Origin: Agromyces atrinae
Lineage (GTDB): Bacteria; Actinomycetota; Actinomycetes; Actinomycetales; Microbacteriaceae
Length of the DNA: 64,000 bases
Reading direction: 5' to 3'
Assembly: GCF_013407835.1 (NCBI RefSeq)
Contig: NZ_JACCBI010000001.1
Coordinates: 2,852,001 to 2,916,000 of the forward strand
Shown: positions 49,434 through 58,617 of the stretch, piece by piece
How the letters are laid out: each line of letters starts with the position of its first letter
Position numbering within the stretch: the stretch's first letter is position 1
The notes under the pieces: model-generated
The model's database searches: none
Seen by the model: the letters and a program-made list of their open reading frames with translations, nothing else
What the model was told of the DNA's origin: nothing
Made by a program: the position numbers and the translations under genes

Positions 49434-51245
49434 TCAGCCGATCAGGCTCGGTTGCAGGTCGCGAAGCGTGCGGTAATGCGTCATCCGCGTCACGCCGATC
49501 GCGGCGACCGCGAACGCGCCGAGCAGGATCGCGAGGAGCACGAGGATGTCGGTCCACGCGCCACCGAGCTCGCCGCCGTACATGAACCGGCGCATCGCGT
49601 CGACGACGAAGCTCATCGGCAGCACGTGGTGCAGCGCGGCGAGCGGTGCGGGCAGCGTCTGCCACGGGAAGGTGCCGCCCGCCGTGACGAGCTGCACGAC
49701 CATGAGCACGAGCCCGAGGAACTGCCCGACGCTGCCGAGCCAGACGTTGAGGGCGAGGATGATCGCCGCGAACGTCGCCGATCCGAGCAGCATGATGCCG
49801 ATCACCCCCGCGGGGTGCGTCATCGAGAACCCGAGGGCGAGGGCGAGCACGAGGAACAGGCCGACCATCTGGATCGCACCGAGCAGGGCGGGAGTGAGCC
49901 AGCCCGCGAGCGTGATGCGGATCGGCGAGTGCAGCGCCGTCACCGCGCGCCGCGAGACGGGCTTGACGATGAGGAAGAGCGCGTAGATGCCGATCCACGC
50001 CGCGAGTGCCGCGAAGAACGGGGCGAGGCCCGCGCCGTACGTGCCGGCCGCCGTCACCTGACTCGTCTCGAGGCGGATGGGATCGGCGATCGTCTCGGCC
50101 TGCTTCGCGCGCGTCGCGGCATCGGTGTCGGGGATCGAGGCTGCGCCGTCGACGAGGCCGTCGCGCAGCTGCGCAACGCCCTCATCGATCGTGCCGAGGC
50201 CGGAGACGAGGGTGCCGAGTCCGTCACGGAGCGTCGCCGACCCGCCGGCCGCCGCCGCAGCGCCATCGGCGGCGCTCGCCGCACCCTCGGCGAGCGTGTT
50301 CGCCCCGGCCGACAGCTGGTCGATGCGCCCGACGACCTCCTGCACGCGGTCGTTGCCCGCGGTCACGTCGCTTCCGAGGTCGTCGAGGCGCGTCATGATG
50401 TCGGTGATCGTCGCGGGGTCGAGCCCGGACTGCTCGAGACGGGTGAGGATGTCTGCTCGAACCTGAGGAACGGCGGCCGCCGCCTCGTTCGTCGCGGCCG
50501 CGACCCGGTCGGCCGACGCCGCGAGTTCGGCGTTGCCGTCGGCGACCTGGCGCGCGCCGTCGGCGACCTGCCGGGTGCCGTCCGCCAGTTGCGCTGCGCC
50601 GTCGGCGAGGGTGCCCGCGCCCGCGTGGAGTTCTCCGGCTCCCGAGCCGGCCTGGCCGACGGCATCCGTCAGTGTGCTCGCGCCGTCGCCGGCCTCGACG
50701 AGGCTGCCGCGGATCGTCGAGAGCCCGTCGAGGAGCTTCGTCGCCGCTTCGCGGCCGACGGTGCGCGTGATCTCGGCCTGCACGGTCTTCACGGCCTGCT
50801 CGCCGATGGTCGTCGCGAGGTAGCTGTTGGCGTCGTTCGTGGTGAGGATGACCTCGCCCTGGCGGGGGTCGGAGCCCTGCGCCGAGGCGAGCGACTCCGA
50901 GAAGTCGGCGGGGAAGGTGAGCGAGAAGTCGTACGTGCCGTCATCGACGCCGGCGGTGCCGTCGGCCTCCGAGACGACGTGCCAGTCGAAGGTTCCCGCA
51001 TCGACGAGGTTCGCGACGACCTCATCGGCGACGTTCCGCGCCGAGTCGCCCGTTCCCGAGCCGGTGTCGAGGTTGACGATCGCGACGGGCACCTGGTTGA
51101 GGCGCGCGTACGGGTCCTGGTTGGCCCACAGGTAGAGGCCGCCGTAGAGCACGGGAACCGCGATGAGCGCGATGAGGGCGATGCGCGACATCGTCGTGGC
51201 CGTCAGACGGCGGAGCTCGGTCGCGATCATCTGCGGGGTCTTCAC
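49434..51245 (-). CDS. YhgE/Pip family membrane protein
   Basis: 603 aa. One N-terminal membrane helix (about residues 20-40), a long extracytoplasmic region (about 45-400), then about five helices of ABC-2 type. The outer region has the YhgE/Pip N-terminal domain (VPVAIVNLDTG) and heptad-like ADGA(R/A)QVADG repeats that form a long coiled stalk. Family members include phage-infection protein and ESX-type secretion factors such as EsaA relatives. The GTG start overlaps the stop of the ABC-like partner gene (GTGA). ABC-2 helices suggest a transport role with an ATPase, but the partner here lacks ATPase motifs. Confidence 0.9.
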   Translation of the reverse strand: MKTPQMIATELRRLTATTMSRIALIALIAVPVLYGGLYLWANQDPYARLNQVPVAIVNLDTGSGTGDSARNVADEVVANLVDAGTFDWHVVSEADGTAGVDDGTYDFSLTFPADFSESLASAQGSDPRQGEVILTTNDANSYLATTIGEQAVKTVQAEITRTVGREAATKLLDGLSTIRGSLVEAGDGASTLTDAVGQAGSGAGELHAGAGTLADGAAQLADGTRQVADGARQVADGNAELAASADRVAAATNEAAAAVPQVRADILTRLEQSGLDPATITDIMTRLDDLGSDVTAGNDRVQEVVGRIDQLSAGANTLAEGAASAADGAAAAAGGSATLRDGLGTLVSGLGTIDEGVAQLRDGLVDGAASIPDTDAATRAKQAETIADPIRLETSQVTAAGTYGAGLAPFFAALAAWIGIYALFLIVKPVSRRAVTALHSPIRITLAGWLTPALLGAIQMVGLFLVLALALGFSMTHPAGVIGIMLLGSATFAAIILALNVWLGSVGQFLGLVLMVVQLVTAGGTFPWQTLPAPLAALHHVLPMSFVVDAMRRFMYGGELGGAWTDILVLLAILLGAFAVAAIGVTRMTHYRTLRDLQPSLIG

Positions 51246-51898
51246 GCGAGACCTCCTTCGGAGAGTTCGAGTTCGTCGTCCCCCGAGCCGCGCATGCGGT
51301 CGAGCATCGACGACGCGGCGATCGCGGCGGCCGAGGCATCGCCCGCGATCATGAGCACGGCGAGGCCGCGGTCGGCGAAACCGTTCGCGAGACGCCACCA
51401 CTCGACGGGGTCGCCGCCGTGGCGGTCGGGCGACACGATGACGAGGCCCTCGACGCCCGGACGGCGGATCGCGAGCTCGCAGAGCAACGTCAACCGCTGG
51501 ACGGCATCGACGTCGGCGATGCTCGAGCGCGCGACATCCGTCAACCCCAACTCGGCGAGGGTGCGCGCGACCCGGCGCGGATTCGAGGGGATGCCGGCGA
51601 ACATGAGCTCTTCGGCGGCGACGCCCGCGACGGTGATGTCGGGCGCCGGGTCCGACACGCTCGGGGCGTCGATGAGCGCGACGCGGGCACGGAGCTTCGA
51701 GTGGTCGACGACGCCGTCGATCGTCACGGAGCCGGTCGTCGGGCGCATGCGGCCCGAGGCGATGAGACCGAGGACGGTGGGGCGGCGCTCGGTCTCGGCG
51801 CGGGTGAGCGTCGCGCGACCCGACTCGAAGCGGAGGTTCGTGAGAGGGAGAGGTGCGCCACGTGCGCCTTTCGTCACGCCGGCGAGTTCCACCTGCAT
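51242..51898 (-). CDS. Degenerate ABC-type ATP-binding protein (no Walker A)
   Basis: 218 aa with the overall ABC layout: strand start VELAGVTKG, then ASGRMRPTTGSVTIDG (the usual P-x-x-G-x-v-x-i-d-G after Walker A), VALIDAP where the Q-loop strand begins, and EELMFAG in the helical region. The Walker A segment is replaced (RAETERRPTVLG, no GK[ST]), the signature LSGGQ is replaced by IADVDAVQR, and Walker B reads GLVIVSPDRHGG without DE. ATP hydrolysis is therefore unlikely. The ATG has an AAGGAGAG site and a TACAGT hexamer upstream. It is coupled to the YhgE/Pip gene by a four-base overlap and may act as a scaffold for it. Confidence 0.78.
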   Translation of the reverse strand: MQVELAGVTKGARGAPLPLTNLRFESGRATLTRAETERRPTVLGLIASGRMRPTTGSVTIDGVVDHSKLRARVALIDAPSVSDPAPDITVAGVAAEELMFAGIPSNPRRVARTLAELGLTDVARSSIADVDAVQRLTLLCELAIRRPGVEGLVIVSPDRHGGDPVEWWRLANGFADRGLAVLMIAGDASAAAIAASSMLDRMRGSGDDELELSEGGLA

Positions 51899-51988
51899 GC
51901 GTATCTCTCCTTCTCGATAGGAATGACACTGTACTCCCGCGATCCTGCATGGTCGGTGCGGCTCCGGGGCGGGGCGGGGGCCGCGCGA

Positions 51989-51994
51989 TAGGGT
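51989..51994 (+). promoter_or_regulatory. Leaderless -10 element for DUF3151 gene
   Basis: TAGGGT five bases before the GTG at 52000. Confidence 0.5.
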
Positions 51995-51999
51995 GGGGT

Positions 52000-52554
52000 G
52001 TGACCTCCGACAACACCGAAGCGCAGAACGTGCTGTCCCTCGACGGCGATGAAGCCGTCCGTGAGGAATTGAGTCGAGCGGGCCGTGACGGCGTCGCCGA
52101 AGTGACGCGGCGGCACCCCGATTCACCGCTCGCGTGGGTCGAGCTGGCCGACATCGCCTCCTCCGAGCAGCGCCACCTCGACGCGTACGCCTACGCGACG
52201 GTCGCCGCCGATCTCGCCCGTCAGCGCTTCGCCGCCGACGGCTGGGTCGCGGGCGAACCCGTCGCCTGGAACACCGAGCACAACCGCCCGTACCACCGAG
52301 CCCTGCACACCGCGCGTCGTGCCGCCGTCGCGCTCGGGCTCACCGGAGCGGCCTCCGCGCTCGCCGCCGACCTCGAATCGGCCGACGTCGACGCCTCGTC
52401 GCGCATCGACTCGGAGTTCACCCCCACCCAGGTCATCACGATCATCACGCCCGAGCTCGAGGCGGCGTTCCTCGCCGAGACCGTGGCCGTGATCGCATCA
52501 CCCGACGAGGATGCCGCACCCGTGGCATCCCCCGATGCTGACAGAGGAGACTGA
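52000..52554 (+). CDS. DUF3151 family protein
   Basis: 184 aa, a soluble alpha-helical protein. The core (about residues 15-110) has the family's [12 protein letters not shown] and [33 protein letters not shown] segments (read in pieces). DUF3151 is of unknown function but is found next to purA and fructose-bisphosphate aldolase in many Actinobacteria. A C-terminal tail of about 70 residues is less conserved. The GTG has TAGGGT five bases upstream and no Shine-Dalgarno sequence. It is followed immediately by purA, the stop and the next start being one base apart. Confidence 0.88.
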   Translation: MTSDNTEAQNVLSLDGDEAVREELSRAGRDGVAEVTRRHPDSPLAWVELADIASSEQRHLDAYAYATVAADLARQRFAADGWVAGEPVAWNTEHNRPYHRALHTARRAAVALGLTGAASALAADLESADVDASSRIDSEFTPTQVITIITPELEAAFLAETVAVIASPDEDAAPVASPDADRGD

Positions 52555-52555
52555 C

Positions 52556-53842
52556 GTGCCAGCAATCGTTCTGATCGGAGCCCAGTGGGGCGACGAGGGC
52601 AAGGGCAAGGCGACCGACCTGCTCGGATCGCGACTCGACTACGTCGTGAAGTTCAACGGCGGCAACAACGCCGGTCACACCGTCGTCATCGGCAACGAGA
52701 AGTACGCCCTGCACCTCCTGCCGTCGGGCATCCTGACCCCCGGCGTGACGCCGGTCATCGCGAACGGCGTCGTCGTCGACATCGAGGTGCTCTTCGAAGA
52801 GCTCGACGCGCTCATCGCGCGCGGCCTCGACGTCTCGCGCCTCAAGGTCTCGGCGAACGCGCACGTCATCACGAGCTACCACCGCACGCTCGACAAGGTC
52901 ACCGAGCGCTTCCTCGGGAAGCGTCAGATCGGTACGACCGGTCGCGGCATCGGGCCGGCGTACGCCGACAAGATCAACCGCGTCGGCATCCGCATGCAGG
53001 ATCTGTTCGACGAGAACATCCTGCGGCAGAAGGTCGAGGGCGCCCTCGACCAGAAGAACCACCTGCTTGTGAAGGTCTACAACCGTCGGGCGATCGCCGT
53101 CGACGAGATCGTGAACGAACTGCTCTCGTACGCCGAGCGTCTGCGCCCCATGGTCGCCGACACCGCTCTGCTGCTGCACGAGGCGATCGAACGCGGCGAC
53201 ACCGTGCTCTTCGAGGGCGGCCAGGCCACGATGCTCGACGTCGACCACGGCACGTACCCCTTCGTCACGTCGTCGAACGCGACCTCGGGCGGCGCCGTCA
53301 CCGGATCGGGCATCGCCCCGAACAGCATCGATCGCGTCATCGCCGTCATCAAGGCGTACACGACGCGCGTCGGCGCGGGCCCCTTCCCGACCGAGCTCTT
53401 CGACCAGTGGGGCGAGTTCCTCTCCGACAAGGGTCACGAGTTCGGCACGACGACCGGTCGCCGCCGTCGCACCGGCTGGTACGACGCTCCGATCGCGCGC
53501 TACACGGCACGCATCAACGGCGTCACCGACTTCGTGCTGACGAAGCTCGACGTGCTCACGGGCATCGAGTCGATCCCCGTGTGCGTCGCGTACGACGTCG
53601 ACGGGGTCCGTCACGACGAGGTTCCCGTCTCGCAGTCCGACTTCCACCACGCGATGCCCATCTACGAGGAGTTCCCGGGCTGGTCGGAAGACATCTCGGG
53701 CGCGCGCACGTTCGAGGACCTTCCGAAGAACGCGCAGGACTACGTGCTCGCCCTCGAAGCGATGAGCGGCTCGCGCATCTCGGCGATCGGAGTCGGCCCC
53801 GAGCGCGACGCGATCATCGTGCGGCACGACCTCATCGACTGA
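52556..53842 (+). CDS. purA: Adenylosuccinate synthetase
   Basis: Catalyses IMP + GTP + aspartate to adenylosuccinate, first committed step of AMP synthesis; cytoplasmic dimer. 428 aa, standard length. The phosphate loop [11 protein letters not shown] is at residues 8-18 with catalytic D13, and GHTVV holds the second catalytic His near residue 41. The IMP-binding [13 protein letters not shown] segment, EGGQATMLD and TSSNATSGG regions are present, as is [14 protein letters not shown] for aspartate/GTP binding. GTG start after AGAGGAGA, one base past the DUF3151 stop. A reliable housekeeping anchor. Confidence 0.98.
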   Translation: MPAIVLIGAQWGDEGKGKATDLLGSRLDYVVKFNGGNNAGHTVVIGNEKYALHLLPSGILTPGVTPVIANGVVVDIEVLFEELDALIARGLDVSRLKVSANAHVITSYHRTLDKVTERFLGKRQIGTTGRGIGPAYADKINRVGIRMQDLFDENILRQKVEGALDQKNHLLVKVYNRRAIAVDEIVNELLSYAERLRPMVADTALLLHEAIERGDTVLFEGGQATMLDVDHGTYPFVTSSNATSGGAVTGSGIAPNSIDRVIAVIKAYTTRVGAGPFPTELFDQWGEFLSDKGHEFGTTTGRRRRTGWYDAPIARYTARINGVTDFVLTKLDVLTGIESIPVCVAYDVDGVRHDEVPVSQSDFHHAMPIYEEFPGWSEDISGARTFEDLPKNAQDYVLALEAMSGSRISAIGVGPERDAIIVRHDLID

Positions 53843-53903
53843 AACCGGCGCGCCCCGGGGTGAAGCCGGGGGTGAATCGGCGACGCCGCGCGCTGCGTCG
53901 TCG

Positions 53904-53909
53904 TAGAGT
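53904..53909 (+). promoter_or_regulatory. Leaderless -10 element for membrane protein at 53916
   Basis: TAGAGT six bases before the GTG at 53916. Confidence 0.6.
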
Positions 53910-53915
53910 CGAACA

Positions 53916-54470
53916 GTGCGTGCCGATTCACCGTTGACGCGCCGTTCGGTGTGGCCCACGCGCGCGCTGCTCGGCTGCGCCGTCTTCGCTGCCATCGGCG
54001 CGCTCCTCCTCGTCGCCCTCACCCCGCTGACGACGGTCCTCGCGCTCTCGGCGCCCGTGCTGTATCCGATCGCGGCCGCCGTACCGGTCTGCTGCTATCT
54101 CGCTGCACGCCGGTGGACGGCACGGGCCGGGAGCGCGAGCATCACCGCCGTGCTCATGGGCCTCATCGCTCTGCCGTTCACGTCGCTCGGCGCGCTCGTG
54201 CTCATCGCGCTCGCGGTGCCCGCCGTCGTCGTCGACCTCGTCGCGGGCGCGCGCCCCTCGCGTGCTCGCTGGCACGCGGCGGCCGCCGTCGCGGGGCTCG
54301 TCGTCGGCATCCTCTCGCTCACCGTCTTCGACAACGACGTGCTGCAGCCGTGGATCATCGCGTCGGTCCTCGTCGTGCGCGTCGCATCGTTCGTCGTCGC
54401 GGCGGTCGTCGCCGACATCGTCGCCCGCGGCCTCTCGCGTGCCGGAATCCTCGGCGGGCGTCGTGCGTGA
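53916..54470 (+). CDS. Small integral membrane protein, ECF S-component-like
   Basis: 184 aa with about five or six hydrophobic helices between residues 16 and 170. The size, helix count and the run of small residues in each helix recall substrate-binding S components of energy-coupling factor transporters (MptD/YkoE-like), but no signature settles this. No ECF ATPase or T component is nearby. The GTG start has TAGAGT six bases upstream. The 3' end overlaps the start of the large STAND/LuxR regulator by eight bases, so they may be co-expressed. Confidence 0.7.
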   Translation: MRADSPLTRRSVWPTRALLGCAVFAAIGALLLVALTPLTTVLALSAPVLYPIAAAVPVCCYLAARRWTARAGSASITAVLMGLIALPFTSLGALVLIALAVPAVVVDLVAGARPSRARWHAAAAVAGLVVGILSLTVFDNDVLQPWIIASVLVVRVASFVVAAVVADIVARGLSRAGILGGRRA

Positions 54471-57000
54471 CGGCATCCCTCGCGCTCCGCGCCGCTTCCT
54501 CGAGCGGCCGCACCTGCACGCGTTGCTCGACAACGACAGCCCGCTCACTGTCGTGCGCGGGCCGCGCGGATTCGGGAAGACCGCGTTGCTCGGCGAGTGG
54601 GCGCGCTCGGTGCAGCCCCGTCGGGCGGTGCTGTGGGTCGCCGGTGACGCGCACAGCGATCGCGACGTCCTCGCCCGGCTGACCGGGCGGAGCGTGACGA
54701 GCGCTTCGCCGCACGAACTCGCCCAGGCGTTCACCGCTGCCGGCCCCGACCTCGACGTCGTGATCGACGACGCCGACGCCGTCGGAGAGGATGCCGCCGA
54801 CATCCTGCTCGCGGCGCTCGCCGCCTCACCCGGAACGCGCTTCGTCGTGGCGTCGCGGTCGCGCTCGCCGTTCGACGAGCCCGACCGTCTGCTGCGTTTC
54901 GACGCCGTCGAGATCGACCCGTCGGTGCTGCGGTTCACGGACGAGGAGACCGAGGCCTACCTCCTCGCCGCGGGAGTGCCCGGTGCGCGCGGTGTCGCCT
55001 CCCTCGTGCAGACCGTGACCGCGGGCAGCGCGCTCGAGGTCTTCGCGGCGATGCGCGCTCTCGAGAGCGCGGCGCCGCCGCGCACGGCCCGCGACCTCGG
55101 CGCACACGTCGCGCGTAGCGTGCGATCGACCCTCTTCCCCGCGGAGTTCGTCGATTCGGCGACCGACCTCCTGCCGTTCCTCCGTGCGGCGGCCGCCTCC
55201 GAGCAGCTCGACGCGCGCCTCGCCGTCGCGCTCGCCGCCGAGGCGTCGATCGACCTCGACACCGATCTCGCCGCCGAGCTCCTCGACCGGGCGGTCGCCG
55301 CGGGGCTCGGCTGGTGGGAGTCGACGAGCGAATCGCCCGTCTTCCGCTTCGCGCTCGGCGCGCGGCTCTCTCTCGACGCCGAGGCGCGCGACGCCGAGGG
55401 CGCGCACCGGAGGAAGCTCCTCGCGATCGACTGGGCGCTCGAACATGAACGCACGCTCGGCGCCTTCCGCCTCGCGATCGAGATCGGAGACCTCGATCTC
55501 GCCTCCGACATCGCGCGCGACGACTTCCGACAGCTCATGCTCGGTCATCCGCGCGAGGTGCGAGACCTGCTCTCCGCGCTGCCCGCCGGGGCGCTCGGCG
55601 CACACCCCTTGCTGAGCCTCCTGCTCGCCGTGATCTTCAATGCGCGCCACGAGCACCGCGCTCGCGCCGTCGAACTGCTCGTGCGGGCGGTGCTCGGCGC
55701 CCATCGCATGCGACGTTCATCGTCGCCCGCCGACCGCATCGCGATCCGCTCGCTCGAAGCCGTCGGCTACCGCGTCATCGGGGCTCCCGAGCGTGGGGCG
55801 AAGTCGGCGCGCGAAGCCCTCGCCGCGATCATCGCCATCGAGGATGGCGCGGCCGGGCGTTTCTCCGCCCAACTGCCGATGGTCCTCGCGCAGATCGGCA
55901 TCACGCTCTACTACGCGGGCGATGTCGAGCACGCGCTCGAGGCGTTCCGGCTGTCGGCGAGCCTGCCCGTCGTCCACGATTCGCTCTCGATGCTCCACGG
56001 TCTCTCGCTCGACGCGGGGGCCGTCGCCTTCGGCGGCGACATGCCCGCGGCGGAGCGGGCGGTGAGCGCGGCGCTCGCCCACGACTGGCCGGATGACGCG
56101 TTCGTCGGCTACTCGGGAACGTTCCTCCAACTCGCGCGCGCCTGGATCGCCCTCGAGCGAGGTGATGCGCGGGAGGCGCGCGAGATCCTCGACCTGCTCG
56201 ACGGCGAGCTCGCGACGACCGAGCACTGGGCGGCGATCCTCTGCGTGCGCGCCATGGTCGCGGTCCATGACGGGTCGGCGTCTGAGACGCTCGAGTACAT
56301 CCGGGCGGAGCGTCGTCGCCGGCGTGGGCGGCGGCAGACGAGTGCCCTCATGCGGACGGCCCTGGAGGTCGCCGAGTCGAACCTCCTCCTCGCCTCGGGT
56401 CGCCCGGGGCCCGCCCTCGACGTGCTCGCGAACTCCTCACGCGACCCACGCGTCGCGACGGCCATCGCACGCGCGGCTCTCGTCTCCGGAGACGTCGAGC
56501 GCGCGGCATCCGCTCTCGCCCGGGTCTCGGCCGCGCCGCACTCCACCCGCATCGGCCTCGAGATCGACGCGATCGCCGCCGCGCTCGTCGCGCGCGGCGT
56601 GCGCGATGCGCCCGAGGGCGGCGCGCGTGCGCTCATCGACGCACTCGCCGAGAACGGTCTGCGATCGCCTCTCGTGCTGCTTCCCACGGAAGACCGCGAG
56701 CTCCTGCTCGGAGGCCTCGACCCGGCGACGCGCGCGCGACGCGCCGACTACCTCGCCGTCGTGATGCCCGACGTCGTGCACCGGTCGGCCATCCCGGCCC
56801 TCACCGAGCGCGAGCGTGTCGTGTTGCGCGCCCTCTTCACGACGTCGAGCGTCACCGAGATCGCCGCGACGCTCGTCGTCTCGGTCAACACGGTCAAGTC
56901 GCAGCGCCGCAGCCTGTATCGGAAGCTCGGCGTGAGCACGCGTGAGGAGGCGCTCGCCCGCGCTCGACTCGTGCTGCCCGAAGCGGGTACGCGCGACTGA
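54463..57000 (+). CDS. STAND-type LuxR-family transcriptional regulator (MalT-like)
   Basis: 845 aa. The N-terminal NTPase has Walker A GPRGFGKT at residues 33-40 and a Walker B VVIDDADAV near residue 92. A long helical arm of TPR-like repeats follows (about 300-770). The C-terminal LuxR helix-turn-helix starts LTERERVVLRALF and contains EIAATLVVSVNTVKSQRRSLYRKLG. Such regulators bind ATP and an inducer and oligomerise on DNA. The GTG at 54463 puts the P-loop at the normal distance; a longer open frame overlaps the membrane-protein gene and is rejected. The upstream membrane protein may be its sensory partner. The stop is three bases from a convergent antitoxin-like gene. Confidence 0.88.
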   Translation: MRDGIPRAPRRFLERPHLHALLDNDSPLTVVRGPRGFGKTALLGEWARSVQPRRAVLWVAGDAHSDRDVLARLTGRSVTSASPHELAQAFTAAGPDLDVVIDDADAVGEDAADILLAALAASPGTRFVVASRSRSPFDEPDRLLRFDAVEIDPSVLRFTDEETEAYLLAAGVPGARGVASLVQTVTAGSALEVFAAMRALESAAPPRTARDLGAHVARSVRSTLFPAEFVDSATDLLPFLRAAAASEQLDARLAVALAAEASIDLDTDLAAELLDRAVAAGLGWWESTSESPVFRFALGARLSLDAEARDAEGAHRRKLLAIDWALEHERTLGAFRLAIEIGDLDLASDIARDDFRQLMLGHPREVRDLLSALPAGALGAHPLLSLLLAVIFNARHEHRARAVELLVRAVLGAHRMRRSSSPADRIAIRSLEAVGYRVIGAPERGAKSAREALAAIIAIEDGAAGRFSAQLPMVLAQIGITLYYAGDVEHALEAFRLSASLPVVHDSLSMLHGLSLDAGAVAFGGDMPAAERAVSAALAHDWPDDAFVGYSGTFLQLARAWIALERGDAREAREILDLLDGELATTEHWAAILCVRAMVAVHDGSASETLEYIRAERRRRRGRRQTSALMRTALEVAESNLLLASGRPGPALDVLANSSRDPRVATAIARAALVSGDVERAASALARVSAAPHSTRIGLEIDAIAAALVARGVRDAPEGGARALIDALAENGLRSPLVLLPTEDRELLLGGLDPATRARRADYLAVVMPDVVHRSAIPALTERERVVLRALFTTSSVTEIAATLVVSVNTVKSQRRSLYRKLGVSTREEALARARLVLPEAGTRD

Positions 57001-57003
57001 GCG

Positions 57004-57216
57004 CTACTCGTTGCCGACGTGCTTGTCGGCCGTGTCGCGTGCGTCGCCGATCTGCTGCTCGTACTTGCCGCCCGTGACCTTGTTCGCGATGCCGGCGACT
57101 CCGTCGAGGAGCTTGTCGCTGACGTCCTCGGCCTTCTCGCTCTTCAGCGCATCCTTGACCTTGTCGCTGTTCAGGAACTCCTGAGCCTTCTTCGTGACGT
57201 CATCCAGTCCGGCCAT
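57004..57216 (-). CDS. MT0933-like antitoxin family protein
   Basis: 70 aa, acidic/basic, helical: MAGLDDVTKKAQEF start, KVKDALKSEKAEDVSDKLLDG middle (two pieces), and AGIANKVTGGKYEQQIGDARDTADKHV end. This matches Pfam MT0933_antitox, common in Actinobacteria. Though named for a Mycobacterium antitoxin, most copies, like this one, have no toxin gene beside them, so a toxin-antitoxin role is doubtful; a stress or envelope role has not been shown. The ATG has a GGAAGGCGGA site. Confidence 0.85.
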   Translation of the reverse strand: MAGLDDVTKKAQEFLNSDKVKDALKSEKAEDVSDKLLDGVAGIANKVTGGKYEQQIGDARDTADKHVGNE

Positions 57217-57348
57217 GGTCCGTCCGCCTTCCTACTCCGTTGTGAGGTGGTGGACGTCACCCTACGCCCGCGACGCCCGGCGCAACAGGTCGGGTTCATG
57301 GTCGACGGGGCCCCTACAGTGGGTGGGGACGATCGAGAGGTGCACGAC

Positions 57349-57726
57349 ATGAGCGAACAGAACCCCTTCGAGACGGCAGCACCGGATGCCGCATCGGACG
57401 CCACCCCGGCCCGCCGACGCAACGCCGTCGGTGTCGCGGCGCTCGCCGTCGGCGTGATCGGCGTGCTGCTCGGCGCGGTGTCGACCTTCGCTCCGATCGG
57501 CGCGATCCTGCAGGGCGACTACGCACTCGTCGGGCTGCTCTCGGCGGTGAGCCTCACGGTCGCGGTCGTGCTCGGCCTCACGGCGACGATCCTCGGCATC
57601 GCGGGTCTCGCGGCGCGCGATCGCCCCCGTGCTGCGGCGGGAGTCGGACTCGGGCTGGGTGCCGCGCACCTCATCTCGGCCGTGCTCGGAGTGACGTACT
57701 CCCTCGTGCTCAGCTCGCTCGCATGA
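57349..57726 (+). CDS. Small membrane protein (DUF4190-like)
   Basis: 125 aa. A polar N-terminus (MSEQNPFETAAPD) leads to three or four hydrophobic segments, with a loop AARDRPRAAAGVGLGLGAAHL that recalls DUF4190/DUF4064-type proteins. A TACAGT hexamer at 57315-57320 and a GAGAGG site precede the ATG. The stop overlaps the ATG of the acetyltransferase gene. Function unknown. Confidence 0.7.
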   Translation: MSEQNPFETAAPDAASDATPARRRNAVGVAALAVGVIGVLLGAVSTFAPIGAILQGDYALVGLLSAVSLTVAVVLGLTATILGIAGLAARDRPRAAAGVGLGLGAAHLISAVLGVTYSLVLSSLA

Positions 57727-58325
57727 CCGCGACGCCCCTGCCGACCGAACCGCTCATCGGCCGCTTCGTGCGCGTCGATCCCCTCGTCGAGGCCGATCTT
57801 CCCGAGCTGTCGCGGGCTCTCCGTCATCCCGAGGTCTTCGCCGTCGGCTACGGCGGCGGTCCGGCTGCCCTGCCGGCCGACGACGAGGCGTTCGCCGACT
57901 TCGCGCGCGCCTACTACCCGTGGCGTGACCGCGGGGTGACGTGGGCGATCCGTCGCATCGACGACGGACGACTCGTCGGCACCTCGACCCTCGGCGACGT
58001 CGAGCTCGAGAACGAGGCCGTGCACCTTGGCTGGACGGCATACGACCCGATCGTCTGGGGCACCGCGGTCAACCCCGAGACGAAGCTGCTGTTGCTCGGG
58101 CGCGCGTTCGACTCCGGCTTCGGCCGAGTGAAGCTGCAGGCGGATGCCATCAACGACCGCTCCCGCGCGGCGATCCTGAAACTCGGGGCGATGTTCGAGG
58201 GAGTGCTCCGCCGCGATCGCCCGCGCGCCGACGGCACGTGGCGTGACACCGCGGTGTACTCCGTGCTCGTCGACGAGTGGCCCCGCGTGCGCGCCGGCCT
58301 CGAGGAGCGCGTCGCCGCCTTCTGA
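57723..58325 (+). CDS. GNAT-family N-acetyltransferase (RimJ/RimL-like)
   Basis: 200 aa, cytoplasmic. Transfers acetyl from acetyl-CoA to an amine, possibly a protein N-terminus or antibiotic. The layout is typical of the RimJ/RimL branch: GRFVRVDPLVEADLPEL at the start, GTSTLGDVELENEAVHLGWT in the middle, and the acetyl-CoA site region LLLLGRAFDSGFGRVKLQADAINDRSRAAILKLGAMFEG (read in parts). The ATG overlaps the upstream stop (ATGA). A low-complexity, repeat-rich gap follows. Confidence 0.9.
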   Translation: MTATPLPTEPLIGRFVRVDPLVEADLPELSRALRHPEVFAVGYGGGPAALPADDEAFADFARAYYPWRDRGVTWAIRRIDDGRLVGTSTLGDVELENEAVHLGWTAYDPIVWGTAVNPETKLLLLGRAFDSGFGRVKLQADAINDRSRAAILKLGAMFEGVLRRDRPRADGTWRDTAVYSVLVDEWPRVRAGLEERVAAF

Positions 58326-58368
58326 GGTGCGTGCGCCCGCGTCATCCGCTGGTGTGCCTCTCCCTTGC

Positions 58369-58428
58369 GCGCACCTTCTTCCTCGCGCACCTCTTCCTCC
58401 CGGGCCTCTTCCTCCCGCACCTCTCCCT
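58369..58428. repeat. Four tandem 15-bp units
   Basis: Units at 58369, 58384, 58399 and 58414, consensus CGCGCACCTCTTCCT. They are pyrimidine-rich on the plus strand. Confidence 0.7.
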
Positions 58429-58444
58429 CTGCACTTCACCGACG

Positions 58445-58582
58445 GAGTGCCGTTCCGGCGCGCAAGTGCCGTTCGTGCGGCACTCTGGCGCGTGAGCGGT
58501 ACTCCGGCGGGTGGGTGCGGTGAGATTTCCCGGGTGGTGGATGCGGTGGTGGGTGAGCGCGAGACCCAGGATGTCGCGGGCG
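58445..58582. repeat. 138-bp direct repeat, copy 1
   Basis: Pairs with 58618-58755; eight mismatches in 138 by eye (about 94%). Each copy contains the inverted word GTGCCG...CGGCAC. Confidence 0.88.
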
Positions 58583-58617
58583 AGCGGACATCGTGTGAGG
58601 AGGGGGATGCCTCGCGG

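Noticed and set aside
57004..57216. Toxin-antitoxin module
   Set aside because: Only the MT0933-type antitoxin-like protein is present. The flanking genes are a LuxR regulator and a membrane protein, with no toxin candidate.
57914..58420. Minus-strand frame encoding EEEAR-type peptide repeats
   Set aside because: It reads the 15-bp pyrimidine-rich tandem repeat in the gap and then runs antisense through the acetyltransferase; no ribosome site or domain.
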